This document shows positions 1-8,629 of a stretch of 64,000 nt of DNA, piece after piece. Source of the DNA: Catellatospora sichuanensis. GTDB taxonomy: Bacteria > Actinomycetota > Actinomycetes > Mycobacteriales > Micromonosporaceae. Position numbers and translations under genes: made by a program. The DNA lies in assembly GCF_007483665.1 (NCBI RefSeq), contig NZ_VIQO01000012.1, positions 186,001 through 250,000 on the forward strand. Reading direction: 5' to 3'. How positions within the stretch are numbered: the stretch's first letter is position 1; each line of letters starts with the position of its first letter. The notes beneath the pieces were generated by a model that did not search any database, was not told the DNA's origin, and was given only the letters and a program-made list of their open reading frames with translations.

Positions 1-18
1 AGTGAGCGGGAGCACCTT

Positions 19-1170
19 GTGAAAGTAACGGCCGTTGAGTCCTATGTCGTCAAGCTGCGCCCACCGGAGGCCTATCTGGGCGCACGGCCGGCCGACGCGG
101 CACCCGGCGACGCCTACTACCTGCGACCGCCGTGGCGCAGCCTCTACTCCGACCGGTTCGAGTCGCTGCTGGTCCGGATCACCTGCGACGACGGCACCTA
201 CGGCTGGGGCGAGGCACTCGCGCCCGTCGCACCCGAGATCGCGCAGGCCGTCGTCGACCGGCTGCTCGCACCCGTGCTCATCGGCCGCGACCCCCGCCGT
301 GTACGGCCGCTGTGGGCCACACTCACCGGGCTGATGCGCGAACGCGGCCACCTCACCGGACACCAGGCCGACGCCCTGGCCGCGGTCGACATCGCACTGT
401 GGGACCTCGCCGGCAAGGCACACGGCGCACCCGTGCACGCGCTGCTGGGCGGAGCCTTCCGCGACGAGATCCCGACCTACGTCTCCGGACTGGCCAAACC
501 CACCGACGCCGAACGCGCGGCCCTGGCGCGGCAGTGGACCGACGGCGGCGTACGCGCCATCAAGCTGCACCTGGGCCACGGCGTCACCGCCGACCTCGCC
601 ACCTTCGACGCCGTCCAGGCCGCGCACCCCGACCTGCGGGTCGCGGTCGACGCACACTGGGCCTACTCCCTCGGCGACGCGCTGCGGCTCGGCCGCGCCC
701 TCGACGAACGCGGCGCCTGGTTCCTCGAAGCACCCCTGGTGCCCGAGGACGTGACCGCGCACCGCGAACTCGCCGCCGCGCTGAGCACCCCGGTCGCCGT
801 CGGCGAGGCGATGCGCAACCGCTACGAGTTCCGGGAATGGCTGCACGCCCGCGCCGTGGACCTGTGCCAGCCCGATGTGGGACGCACCGGCATCACCGAG
901 GCGATGGAGATCGCCGCGCTCGCCGCCGCACACCACCTGCCCGTCGCCCCGCACCACTCCGTCGGCCTCGGTGTCGCCGTCGCCGCCGGCCTGCACGTCA
1001 GCGCCGCCGTCGACGACATGCCGGCGTTCGAGTTCCAGCCCGCCACCATGGCGGTCGCCAACCGGATCCTCACCGGCCCGCTGACCGGCGGTCCGGTGGC
1101 CTTCGCACTACCCCGGTCACCCGGCCTCGGCGTCGAGGTCGACATCAGCACCCTGCAGGAGGAAGCATGA
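19..1170 (+). CDS. Enolase-superfamily sugar-acid dehydratase (mandelate racemase/muconate lactonizing type)
   Basis: This 383-residue protein has the two-domain layout of the enolase superfamily: an N-terminal capping domain and a barrel. The barrel shows the usual stations in order: AIKLHLG at the end of strand 2, VAVDAHW on strand 3, FLEAPL on strand 4, VGEAM on strand 5 and PVAPHHS near the end. Family members abstract a proton alpha to a carboxylate using Mg2+, and many are sugar-acid dehydratases. The genes that follow encode an aldolase, a dehydrogenase, a KDG-type kinase and a lactonase, so dehydration of an aldonic acid to a 2-keto-3-deoxy acid is the likely job. The exact sugar is not visible. 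The GTG start at 19 has a GGGAG element upstream, and the stop overlaps the next start as ATGA. Confidence 0.85.
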   Translation: MKVTAVESYVVKLRPPEAYLGARPADAAPGDAYYLRPPWRSLYSDRFESLLVRITCDDGTYGWGEALAPVAPEIAQAVVDRLLAPVLIGRDPRRVRPLWATLTGLMRERGHLTGHQADALAAVDIALWDLAGKAHGAPVHALLGGAFRDEIPTYVSGLAKPTDAERAALARQWTDGGVRAIKLHLGHGVTADLATFDAVQAAHPDLRVAVDAHWAYSLGDALRLGRALDERGAWFLEAPLVPEDVTAHRELAAALSTPVAVGEAMRNRYEFREWLHARAVDLCQPDVGRTGITEAMEIAALAAAHHLPVAPHHSVGLGVAVAAGLHVSAAVDDMPAFEFQPATMAVANRILTGPLTGGPVAFALPRSPGLGVEVDISTLQEEA

Positions 1171-2066
1171 CCCGCTCGTCCGACGTACGTGGCCTGATCC
1201 CCGTCCTGGCCACCCCCTTCCAGCCCGACGGCTCGCTCGACCTGCCGTCGCTGCGGCGACTGGTGGAGTTCCAGGTCGCCTCCGGGGTGGACGGGGTGGC
1301 CGTGTTCGGCTTCGCCAGTGAGGGGTTCGCGCTGACCACGGCCGAGCGGGCGGGCATCCTGCAGACCGTCGTCACGGCCGCACCGGCGCAGCTGCCGATC
1401 GTGGCGGGCGTCGCCGCCGTCGGCACCCGAGACGCGGTCGAGCAGACGCGCGCCGCCGCCGCGAACGGCGCCAGCGTCGCCATGGTGGTACCGCCGTTCA
1501 TGGTCAAGCCCAGCCCCGCCCAGATGGTCGACTTCTACGGCACGGTCGCCGCCGAGGGCGGACTGCCGGTCATGGTGCAGGACGCACCCGGACCGACCGG
1601 TGTCAACATGCCGGTCTCACTGCTCGTCGAACTGTCCAAGATCGACGGCGTCACGTCGGTCAAGGTGGAGACCCAGCCGACCACGCCGAAGGTCGCCGCC
1701 GTGCACGAGGGCACCGCCGACGACTTCCTCACCCTCGGTGGGCAGAACGCGCTGTTCCTGCTGGAGGAGTACGCCCGCGGCGCCGTCGGCACCATGCCCG
1801 CCTGCGAGTTCCCCGACCTGCTGGCACCGGTGCTGCACCAGTGGTCGGCCGGGGACGCCGCCGCGGCACGCGCGTCGTTCACCAGGCTGCTGCCGCTCAT
1901 CCGGTTCGGGCTGCAGCCGGGCATCGCCTGGTCGATCCACAAGCATGTGCTGGTACGCCGGGGAATCATCGCCTCCGCCACGGTGCGCCCGCCCGCCGTC
2001 GACGCCGACGCAGCCACCCTCGCCTGGCTCGACGACATCCTCACCGACCTCGGGCTGCCGGCGTGA
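1167..2066 (+). CDS. DapA/N-acetylneuraminate lyase-family aldolase
   Basis: The 299-residue product starts MTRSSDVRGLIPVLATPFQ, the typical first strand of the dihydrodipicolinate synthase family. It carries GVAVFGFASEGF in place of the usual GTTGE loop, and VKVET where the Schiff-base lysine is expected. Family members are class I aldolases that cleave or form C-C bonds using pyruvate. Here, beside a sugar-acid dehydratase and a KDG-type kinase, a 2-keto-3-deoxy sugar-acid aldolase or dehydratase is more likely than lysine biosynthesis. The ATG at 1167 overlaps the preceding stop and the preceding GGAGGA is a strong ribosome binding site. An in-frame extension reaches upstream inside gene 1, but it lacks family homology and is not used. 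Confidence 0.85.
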   Translation: MTRSSDVRGLIPVLATPFQPDGSLDLPSLRRLVEFQVASGVDGVAVFGFASEGFALTTAERAGILQTVVTAAPAQLPIVAGVAAVGTRDAVEQTRAAAANGASVAMVVPPFMVKPSPAQMVDFYGTVAAEGGLPVMVQDAPGPTGVNMPVSLLVELSKIDGVTSVKVETQPTTPKVAAVHEGTADDFLTLGGQNALFLLEEYARGAVGTMPACEFPDLLAPVLHQWSAGDAAAARASFTRLLPLIRFGLQPGIAWSIHKHVLVRRGIIASATVRPPAVDADAATLAWLDDILTDLGLPA

Positions 2067-2761
2067 CCGGCCGCGGGGTGCTCGTCGTCGGTTCCGGCTC
2101 ACCCATCGGGCAGGCCATCGGTGCGGCCTTCACCACCGGGGGTGACACCGTCGTCGGCGTCTCCCTGCACACCCCCGCCGACCTGATCGCCGACTGCGCC
2201 ACCGCCGAGGGCGCACGGGCCGCGGTGCAGGCTGTGCTCGACCGCGCCGGATCACTCGACGTCGTGGTCCTCGCGGCGGCGGTCATGCCGGTCGCGCCGA
2301 TCACCGCGACCACCGACACGCAGTGGCACGCCGCGCTGGACGCGGTGCTCGGCACCGCGTTCGCGGTGTGCCGCACCGCGCTGCCGGTCCTGCCCCGCGG
2401 CGGCGCGATCGTGGCGGTGAGCTCGGTCAACGCCACGCTCGCCGCGCCGGGCGTGCCCGCTTACGCGGCGGCCAAGGCAGGGCTCGAAGGCCTGGTACGC
2501 CAGCTGGCCCTCGAATACGGACCGCGCGGGATCAGCGTCAACGCCGTCGCTCCCGGCCTCATCGACGACGGCGGCTCGGCCGCGGCGACGGCCGGATACC
2601 CGCTGGGCCGTACCGGACGGCCGCACGAGGTGGCCGCCGCCGTGCACTTCCTCGCCGGGGCCGGCTTCATCACCGGCGCGGTGCTTCCGGTCGACGGCGG
2701 CCTGTCCATCGCGTCGCCGGCCGCGTTCCTGCGCGACGACCTGCGGGCACGATGGCTGTGA
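2063..2761 (+). CDS. Short-chain dehydrogenase/reductase
   Basis: A 232-residue classical SDR. It shows a Rossmann glycine motif (VVGSGSPIGQAIG, a TGxxxGxG variant), AVSSVN carrying the catalytic serine region, the YAAAKAGLEGL active-site YxxxK motif and a C-terminal FITGAVLPVDGG, which is standard for FabG-like members. It probably oxidises or reduces a sugar acid or keto-deoxy acid with NAD(P)H. The GTG start at 2063 overlaps the aldolase stop (GTGA), and the end overlaps the kinase start. It is therefore translationally coupled inside the sugar-acid operon. Confidence 0.85.
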   Translation: MTGRGVLVVGSGSPIGQAIGAAFTTGGDTVVGVSLHTPADLIADCATAEGARAAVQAVLDRAGSLDVVVLAAAVMPVAPITATTDTQWHAALDAVLGTAFAVCRTALPVLPRGGAIVAVSSVNATLAAPGVPAYAAAKAGLEGLVRQLALEYGPRGISVNAVAPGLIDDGGSAAATAGYPLGRTGRPHEVAAAVHFLAGAGFITGAVLPVDGGLSIASPAAFLRDDLRARWL

Positions 2762-3708
2762 CCCGGCAGCTCGACATCGTCGGCTTCGGCGAGGCGATGG
2801 CGCTGTTCCAGCCCTTCGACGGCGCCGACCTGCGCACCGCCGCGCAGGTCGGCGTACACGTGGCGGGCGCGGAACTGAACCTGTGCGCCGCCGCCGCCCG
2901 GGTCGGGCTGCGGGCCGGGTTCTGCAGCAGGGTCGGTGACGACCCGCTCGGCGACCGGGTCCTCGACCACGCCCGGTCACTGGGCGTCGACACCGCACTC
3001 GTCGCCGTCGACTCGCAGCGCCCGACCGGCCTGTTCCTCAAGGACGTCCGGCCCGACGGGCTGCGGCGGGTGCACTACTACCGGAAGGGCTCGGCGGCGT
3101 CCGCGATGACCGGCGACGACGTGGCCCGGCTGCTGGCGGAACCGCCCCGGCTCGTCGCGGTCTCGGGCATCACCTCGGCGCTGGGGGAAGGACCCCGGAC
3201 AGCCGTACGCACGCTGCTGCGCCGCGCCCGCGCGGCCACGACCATGGTCGCCTTCGACCCCAATCTGCGCCCCGCGCTGGGCGGCCTCGAAGGGCAGGTC
3301 GCCGAGGCACGCGCGCTGCTGCCGCATGTCGACGTCCTGCTGCTCGGCCTGGACGAGGCCGAGCCACTCTTCGGCACCGCCGACCCGAAATCGATCTTCC
3401 GGGCCGCAACGGCCGCCGGAGTGCGTGAGACGGTGCTCAAGGCCGGCCCCGACGGCTGCTACCACGCCACCGACGCCGGGATGGCGCACCTGCCGACGGC
3501 GGCGTCCACCGTGGTGGACCCGGTCGGGGCAGGTGACGCGTTCGGCGGCGGCTACCTGGCCGCCCGGCTGCACGGCGCGGCACCCGCGGGGGCGGCCTGG
3601 CTCGGCAGCCGGCTCGCGGCCGGCGTCGTGGCCGCGCACGGCGACACCGACGGGCTGCCCGCCCCCGAGACGGCGCAGGCACTGCTGCGCGACGCCCTCG
3701 ACCGATGA
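2752..3708 (+). CDS. PfkB-family sugar kinase, 2-keto-3-deoxygluconate kinase type
   Basis: The 318-residue protein opens DIVGFGEAMALFQP and contains GAELNLCAAAARVGL near residue 40, as in KdgK-like ribokinase-family proteins. It ends with the PfkB signature DPVGAGDAFGGGYLA, where the aspartate of GAGD is the catalytic base. It would phosphorylate a 2-keto-3-deoxy sugar acid with ATP, making the substrate for an aldolase. The ATG at 2752 lies inside the end of the SDR gene, so the two are coupled. KDG kinase is the best guess from sequence and context; other sugar kinases of the family cannot be ruled out. Confidence 0.85.
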   Translation: MAVTRQLDIVGFGEAMALFQPFDGADLRTAAQVGVHVAGAELNLCAAAARVGLRAGFCSRVGDDPLGDRVLDHARSLGVDTALVAVDSQRPTGLFLKDVRPDGLRRVHYYRKGSAASAMTGDDVARLLAEPPRLVAVSGITSALGEGPRTAVRTLLRRARAATTMVAFDPNLRPALGGLEGQVAEARALLPHVDVLLLGLDEAEPLFGTADPKSIFRAATAAGVRETVLKAGPDGCYHATDAGMAHLPTAASTVVDPVGAGDAFGGGYLAARLHGAAPAGAAWLGSRLAAGVVAAHGDTDGLPAPETAQALLRDALDR

Positions 3709-3797
3709 ACCGGTCTCTATTCAGCCGGCGGTATCGGGACACCCTCACCTATTATCCTGGCGGTCCGGGCAGGTGCGGTCAGCTGGAAGGCCTTTCC

Positions 3798-4247
3798 ATG
3801 CGAGAAGATCATCCAATCGACCGTCTGGTTGTCGCGATGGCAGGAGAGGCGTCTGCATCGATTGCCACCGCGATGCGGGCCGCTGCTCGACAACTCGCCG
3901 GTCGGCGCTCCTGGACTCTTGGTCCGCCTGAGTTCTTCGACGAATCAGGATCTCGGGATGGCCACTCCATGGGACTCGTGCTGTCGATCTACACGGCTCT
4001 GCCGCCGTGGGGCCAGGACCTGGATCGTCAAGTGGACCGCGACCACTTGGAGGAGGTCAAGGAGCTGATCGGCGAAGTCTGTCGGCTCTCGGTCGGGCAC
4101 CACGTGTCATTTGTCGTCGATCTTGCCGGGGAATCGATCGGCATGGTCGAATCCGGCCACCTGGACACCTCACTCGAAGTCGGCCTCATAAGCGAGTGGG
4201 AGCGGGTCCTTTCCGAATCACAGTCCGGTGCCACGACGGATTCATGA
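3798..4247 (+). CDS. Hypothetical protein
   Basis: A 149-residue protein I do not recognise. It starts MREDHPIDRLVVAMAGEAS, is hydrophilic and acidic in its second half, and shows no signal peptide or membrane span. The ATG at 3798 has a GGAAGG element 7 to 8 bases upstream; an in-frame ATG at 3705 overlaps the kinase stop but lacks such a site. Codon use is less GC-biased than its neighbours (codons such as gat, tcg and gtt), which hints at separate ancestry. Its stop overlaps an ATG at 4244. Confidence 0.6.
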   Translation: MREDHPIDRLVVAMAGEASASIATAMRAAARQLAGRRSWTLGPPEFFDESGSRDGHSMGLVLSIYTALPPWGQDLDRQVDRDHLEEVKELIGEVCRLSVGHHVSFVVDLAGESIGMVESGHLDTSLEVGLISEWERVLSESQSGATTDS

Positions 4248-4303
4248 CGACATCACCGGCTCGCCGGCAGGGCGTACCGGCGACCGGACTACGGAGCAGG
4301 CAC

Positions 4304-5215
4304 GTGGACGTGATCTCAACGGAGGCCTACCAGCTCGGCGAGTGCCCGCGGATCGATCCGCGCACCGGTGAGCTGCTCTGGGTCGACATCCCGGCAGGAC
4401 GGCTGCACCGCGGCCGATGGCACGGCGCGACGCTGGCCGGCACCGCCGAGCACCCGGTGGGCGCACACATCGGCGCCGTGGCACCTGTCGCCGGGGACGG
4501 CACCGGATGGGTGGTGGCGGCCGACCGGGGATTCGCGCACGTGGCCGCCGACGGCACGGTACGCCCCCTCGGCAGGACCATGCCCGACGGCGATACACCG
4601 CCGACCGCCGTGATCACCGCTCCCGGCACGCGGATGAACGACGGCGCCTGCGATCCGGCCGGCCGGTTCCTGGCCGGCAGCCGGATCCTGCCCGGCACCG
4701 CGCCCGGGTCCGGGGCGCTGTACCGCCTCGACCCGCACACGACGGTGAGCACGGTCCTCACCGGCGTCGGGTGCTCCAACGGGATCGGCTGGAACGCCGG
4801 GGCAACGGCCATGTACTACATCGACTCGCTGGCCCGTCGGCTCGACGTCTTCGACTACGACCCCGCGACCGGCGCGGCCACCGGGCGGCGGGAGCTTGCC
4901 GCCTTCGACGACGGCAGCCCCGACGGGCTGTGTGTCGACGACGAGGGCTGCGTCTGGGTGGCGGTGTGGGACGCGTGGTGCGTACGCCGGTTCACCGCCA
5001 CCGGGCGGCTGCTCACCACACTGGACCTGCCGGTGCCCAGGCCCACCGCGGTCTGCCTCGTCGGGACGGCACTGGTGGTGACGACCGCGTGGTCCGGGCT
5101 GGACCCGGCGGCCCTGGCCGAGGCGCCGCTCAGCGGGCGGATCTTCGCTGTCGACGTCGGCGTCACCGGACCGGCCGCCACCGCCTGGGCCGGTGACCTC
5201 GGCGAGCTTTCCTGA
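4304..5215 (+). CDS. SMP-30/gluconolactonase family protein
   Basis: The 303-residue protein carries the beta-propeller signatures of the SMP-30 family: LGECPRIDPRTGELLWVDI at the N-terminus, MNDGACDPAGRFLAG (metal-binding Asn/Asp), CSNGIGWN, MYYIDS and DGSPDGLCVDDEG. The family hydrolyses sugar lactones with a divalent metal. A lactonase fits directly upstream of the sugar-acid dehydratase step in this locus. GTG 4304 is preferred because GGAGCAGG lies 7 bases upstream and family homology begins right after it. ATG 4244, overlapping the upstream stop, is the alternative and would add 20 residues. Confidence 0.8.
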   Translation: MDVISTEAYQLGECPRIDPRTGELLWVDIPAGRLHRGRWHGATLAGTAEHPVGAHIGAVAPVAGDGTGWVVAADRGFAHVAADGTVRPLGRTMPDGDTPPTAVITAPGTRMNDGACDPAGRFLAGSRILPGTAPGSGALYRLDPHTTVSTVLTGVGCSNGIGWNAGATAMYYIDSLARRLDVFDYDPATGAATGRRELAAFDDGSPDGLCVDDEGCVWVAVWDAWCVRRFTATGRLLTTLDLPVPRPTAVCLVGTALVVTTAWSGLDPAALAEAPLSGRIFAVDVGVTGPAATAWAGDLGELS

Positions 5216-5429
5216 GGCCGCTCCGGTCACGAGGGCGGCGCCACGCATCGGCGGCGGCGAGCATCGCCTGACCGAGGTGCTGGAGGAATTCGCCCGTGCC
5301 GTCGAGGCGAGCACCCGCTGTGCGGACGGAGGAACTGCGCCCACGCTGCTCGGATTCGCGGCGGTCGTCGTGGTGGCAGCCGGTGCGGCCGCCGCGGTGC
5401 TCGTGGCGAGCACCGGGCGGCCCGGTTCC

Positions 5430-7730
5430 TCACAGCACCGGCGCGCCGACGTCGAGCCGGTAGACGCCCAGGCCGTAGGTGCCGGCCGTGATCAGGGTGC
5501 GGCCGCCGGAGACCGCGGTCGCCAGGTCCATCACGGACACCACCGGTAGGCCGGTGCCGGCGGCTGACCAGGTGGCACCGGCGTCGGTGGAGGTGTAGAC
5601 ACCGACGTCGGTGCCGACGTAGATCGCGTTGCGGTTCTGCGGATCGAGGACCAGGTCGTTGACGGGCGCGTTGGGCAGGTTGCCGGAGATGTGCTGCCAG
5701 CTGGTGCCGCCGTTGGTCGAACGGTAGACGTGCGCGGCCGAGTCGCCCGTGGTGTATCCGGAGAACGTCGCGTAGACGAGGTTGGCGTCCGTGGGGTCGA
5801 CGGTGAGCCGGGTGACCCAGCGCTGCGGCAGCGCGGTGCCGATCTCGGTCCAGGTGCTGCCGGTGTTGCGGGTGACCCAGATCCGGCCGTCGTCGGTGCC
5901 GACGTAGATGGTCGCGGCGCTGGTCTTCGCGACGGCGATAGTCGAGATGGTGTTGTAGCTGGTGCTGCCGCTGCTGCCCCGGCTCAGGTCGCCGCTGATC
6001 GCGGACCAGCTCTGCGCCGAGTTGGTGGAGCGGTTGAGGCGGTTGCCGCCGTAGTACATGATCGCCGGGTTCGACGGGTCGAACACGACGGGCGTCAGCC
6101 AGGCACGGCGGTCCGAGGTCGTCGATCCGAAGCCGCTCATCGAGTTGCCGCCGTTGGTGGAGCGGCCGCAGGAGCCGTTCTGCGAGCAGGCGTACACCTT
6201 CTGGTGGTTGGTGGGGTCGATGAGGTTCTGCAGGCCGTCGCCGCCGTAGTAGGAGCCCCACGCCGACCAGGACCGGACCGAGCCGTTGTCCTGCAGGCCG
6301 CCGCTGATGCGCGTGACGTCCTGCTGGGACACCGCGACGGTGTAGAACTGCATGTTGCCCAACCGGGTGGTCTTGGTCCAGCTGCCGCTCAGCGACCCGT
6401 TCGCGGTGGAGCGGTAGATGCCGCCGTCGTTGCCGATGAACACGCGGTTGGCGACCCGGGGGTCGAACGCCACCGCGTGCTGGTCGACGTGGAAGGAGCT
6501 GGAGTTGCTGGTCCAGCTGCCGCCCGCGTTGCTGGATTCGAGCATCGGCACGCCGGGCACCCAGATGTGCTGGGGCGCGACCGGGTCGACGAAGATCCGG
6601 GAGAACCACCAGCCGAAGGTGGACTGGGACGAGTTCAGCGCCGTCGTGTTGGTGATCTTCGTCCAGGTGTCGCCGCGGTTGGTCGAGGTCCAGAAGCCGA
6701 GGAAGTTGCCGGTGGCGTTGGCCGCGATCGCGTACACCCGGTTGGCGTCGCTCTTGGCGACCGCGACGCCCATCCGGCCCACGTTGGTTCCCGACGCCGG
6801 CAGCGTGCTGGCGAGCCGGGTGAAGCTGGTGCCGCCGTTGGTGGACCGGAACAGACCCGAACCGACGCCGCCGTAGCGGCGGCTGCCGGGCATCCGCTGG
6901 TGGTCCCACATCGTGACGTAGATCCGGTTGGGGTCGGCCGGGTCGAGGGCGACGTCGGAGGCGCCGGTGGTGGAGTTGGCGCCGGCGAGGATCTGCGTCC
7001 AGGTGGAGCCGCCGTCGGTGGTGCGGTAGAGGCCGCGGTCACCGCCGGGGACGTAGAGGTTCCCGGTGGCCGCGACGAGGATCCGGTTGTTGTTGGTGGG
7101 GTCGACGGCGATCCGGCCGATCCGGTTGGTGCCGGTCAGGCCGATCGACTGCCAGGTCACGCCGTGGTCGGTCGAGCGGTAGACGCCCGTGCCGGGGAAG
7201 GAGGCGCTGCCGCCGCCGGGGTTGGCCTCGCCGGTCCCGGCGTAGAGGGTGCCCGCGCTGGTGATCGCGATCGCACCGATGGCCTGGGTGATGGCGGGGT
7301 CCCACGCGTAGTTGAACGTGCTGCCCGAGTCGGTGCTCTTCCAGACGCCGCCCGAGGCGGTCGCGGCATACACGGTGTTGGCGACCGACGGGTCGACGAC
7401 GAGGTCGGTGACCCGGCCGCCGAGGTTCGTCGGGCCCATCGACTGCCAGGCGGGCAGCGCGGCGAAGGTGGCCGCGCCGCCGCCGATCCGTTCGGCCTGG
7501 GCACGGGCTCGTCCCGCCAGCGCGACGAGGTCACCGGTCTGACCGGCGCCGAGGCGCTGCGCCATGAACCACTCGTCGGCGCCGGACGGGCCGGCGGCAC
7601 CCTCCAGCGCTTCCAGCGCGGCGACGTCGGCTCCGATCACGACATCGGCGGGCAGGCCTTGCGCGTCGGCGGCTGCGACGAGCGTCAGACCCAATAGGAC
7701 GGTGACACCGAAACCCAGTGATGATCTCAT
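5430..7730 (-). CDS. Secreted BNR/sortilin-type repeat protein
   Basis: A 766-residue protein with a classic signal peptide (MRSSLGFGVTVLLGLTLVAAADAQG). Many copies of the Asp-box pattern follow, such as STDSGSTF, STDHGVTW, TTDGGSTW, STNGGTSF and STDAGATW. Asp boxes form beta-propeller blades in sialidases, xyloglucanases and VPS10-like proteins. No catalytic set can be assigned by eye, so glycosidase activity is not claimed. The ATG at 7730 follows GGTGGGG; an upstream in-frame ATG at 7766 would bury the signal sequence. It is divergent from the ABC importer and convergent with the lactonase gene. The 214 bases between 5216 and 5429 hold nothing I can name. Confidence 0.75.
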   Translation of the reverse strand: MRSSLGFGVTVLLGLTLVAAADAQGLPADVVIGADVAALEALEGAAGPSGADEWFMAQRLGAGQTGDLVALAGRARAQAERIGGGAATFAALPAWQSMGPTNLGGRVTDLVVDPSVANTVYAATASGGVWKSTDSGSTFNYAWDPAITQAIGAIAITSAGTLYAGTGEANPGGGSASFPGTGVYRSTDHGVTWQSIGLTGTNRIGRIAVDPTNNNRILVAATGNLYVPGGDRGLYRTTDGGSTWTQILAGANSTTGASDVALDPADPNRIYVTMWDHQRMPGSRRYGGVGSGLFRSTNGGTSFTRLASTLPASGTNVGRMGVAVAKSDANRVYAIAANATGNFLGFWTSTNRGDTWTKITNTTALNSSQSTFGWWFSRIFVDPVAPQHIWVPGVPMLESSNAGGSWTSNSSSFHVDQHAVAFDPRVANRVFIGNDGGIYRSTANGSLSGSWTKTTRLGNMQFYTVAVSQQDVTRISGGLQDNGSVRSWSAWGSYYGGDGLQNLIDPTNHQKVYACSQNGSCGRSTNGGNSMSGFGSTTSDRRAWLTPVVFDPSNPAIMYYGGNRLNRSTNSAQSWSAISGDLSRGSSGSTSYNTISTIAVAKTSAATIYVGTDDGRIWVTRNTGSTWTEIGTALPQRWVTRLTVDPTDANLVYATFSGYTTGDSAAHVYRSTNGGTSWQHISGNLPNAPVNDLVLDPQNRNAIYVGTDVGVYTSTDAGATWSAAGTGLPVVSVMDLATAVSGGRTLITAGTYGLGVYRLDVGAPVL

Positions 7731-7744
7731 ATTCCCCACCCCGG

Positions 7745-7786
7745 CTAGACATGCAATGCTACGCATCTATACATCTGAAGGTCTAG
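7745..7786. promoter_or_regulatory. Inverted repeat in divergent promoter region
   Basis: The 65-base gap between the secreted BNR gene and the ABC importer contains CTAGAC at 7745-7750 and its exact reverse complement GTCTAG at 7781-7786, separated by 30 bases. The gap is clearly more AT-rich than its surroundings. It could be an operator for a sugar-responsive repressor, but no regulator gene lies next to it and the arms are only 6 bases long. Confidence 0.3.
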
Positions 7787-7795
7787 AGGTGTCTG

Positions 7796-8629
7796 GTGTC
7801 CTGGCACGACTTCGCCGCACTCCGCCGCCGGCGCACCTACGGCGCCGTCGCGGTGACGGCGATCTTCGCCTCGCCGCTGCTGCTGCTCCTGGCCGGTTCG
7901 CTGCGAGAACCGGGCGATCCGCCCGTCGTCGCGCCACCGCTCATCCCCGACGACCCCGGCCTGACCGCCTACCAGCAGGCGATCACCCACGGCGACCTGG
8001 TACGCGCGGCCGCCAACTCGATGATCGTCGCCGCGGTCGGCGTGCCCCTGAGCCTGCTCGTGGCGTCCCTGGCAGGGTTCGCCCTGACGCAGCTCCCCCG
8101 CCGCATCACCAGCGCCGTGCTCGGCCTGTCCGTGCTGGCGCTGATGGTGCCCGCCACCGCGCTGCTGCTGCCCCGGTTCGTGCTGTTCCGCACGCTCCAC
8201 CTGACCGACACCCTCGTGCCGCTCATCGCACCCGCGCTGATCGCCACCTCACCGCTCTACCCGCTGGTCTACTACCTCGCCTTCCGGGCCATCCCCGCCG
8301 ACAGCTACGACGAGTGCCGGCTGGCAGACCTCACCCCGATGCAGACGTGGCGGCGGATGGCGCTGCCCCAGGTCCGGCCGGTCACCGCGGGCCTCGCCGC
8401 GCTGACGTTCGTGCTGACCTGGTCGAACCTGCTCGACCCGATGGTCTACCTCTACGACCGGGCGACCTTCACCCTGCCGCTGGCGCTGCGCGCCCTGGCG
8501 GCGATGGACCCGCACAACCAGCCCGTGTTCCTCGCCGGCGCCGTCCTCACCACCCTGCCGACCCTGCTCGTGATCGGGGTCGCCCAGCGCCGGTTCATGC
8601 ACTCCTACGGCCCTGAAGGAGCCTCGTGA
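7796..8629 (+). CDS. Carbohydrate ABC transporter permease (MalG type)
   Basis: A 277-residue integral membrane protein with about six hydrophobic spans. The permease coupling loop is at YDECRLADLTPMQTWRRMALPQVRP, equivalent to the EAA motif that contacts the ATPase. It is the inner-membrane channel half matching the MalG/UgpE group. The GTG start at 7796 has GAGGT about 6 bases upstream. It is the first gene of a four-gene importer operon whose stop overlaps the binding-protein start, so all four are probably co-transcribed and coupled. The substrate is likely a sugar, or a sugar acid or glycoside used by the upstream catabolic genes. Confidence 0.85.
   Translation: MSWHDFAALRRRRTYGAVAVTAIFASPLLLLLAGSLREPGDPPVVAPPLIPDDPGLTAYQQAITHGDLVRAAANSMIVAAVGVPLSLLVASLAGFALTQLPRRITSAVLGLSVLALMVPATALLLPRFVLFRTLHLTDTLVPLIAPALIATSPLYPLVYYLAFRAIPADSYDECRLADLTPMQTWRRMALPQVRPVTAGLAALTFVLTWSNLLDPMVYLYDRATFTLPLALRALAAMDPHNQPVFLAGAVLTTLPTLLVIGVAQRRFMHSYGPEGAS

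Noticed and set aside
132-1166. Long in-frame upstream extension of the aldolase gene
   Set aside because: It is Arg/Pro-rich, lies wholly inside the dehydratase gene in another frame and has no family homology. The ATG at 1167 has a strong ribosome binding site.
5193-5549. 118-residue plus-strand frame with a hydrophobic stretch
   Set aside because: It overlaps the lactonase 3' end and the BNR gene 3' end, has no ribosome binding site or homology, and the hydrophobic run is what GC-rich antisense frames give by chance.
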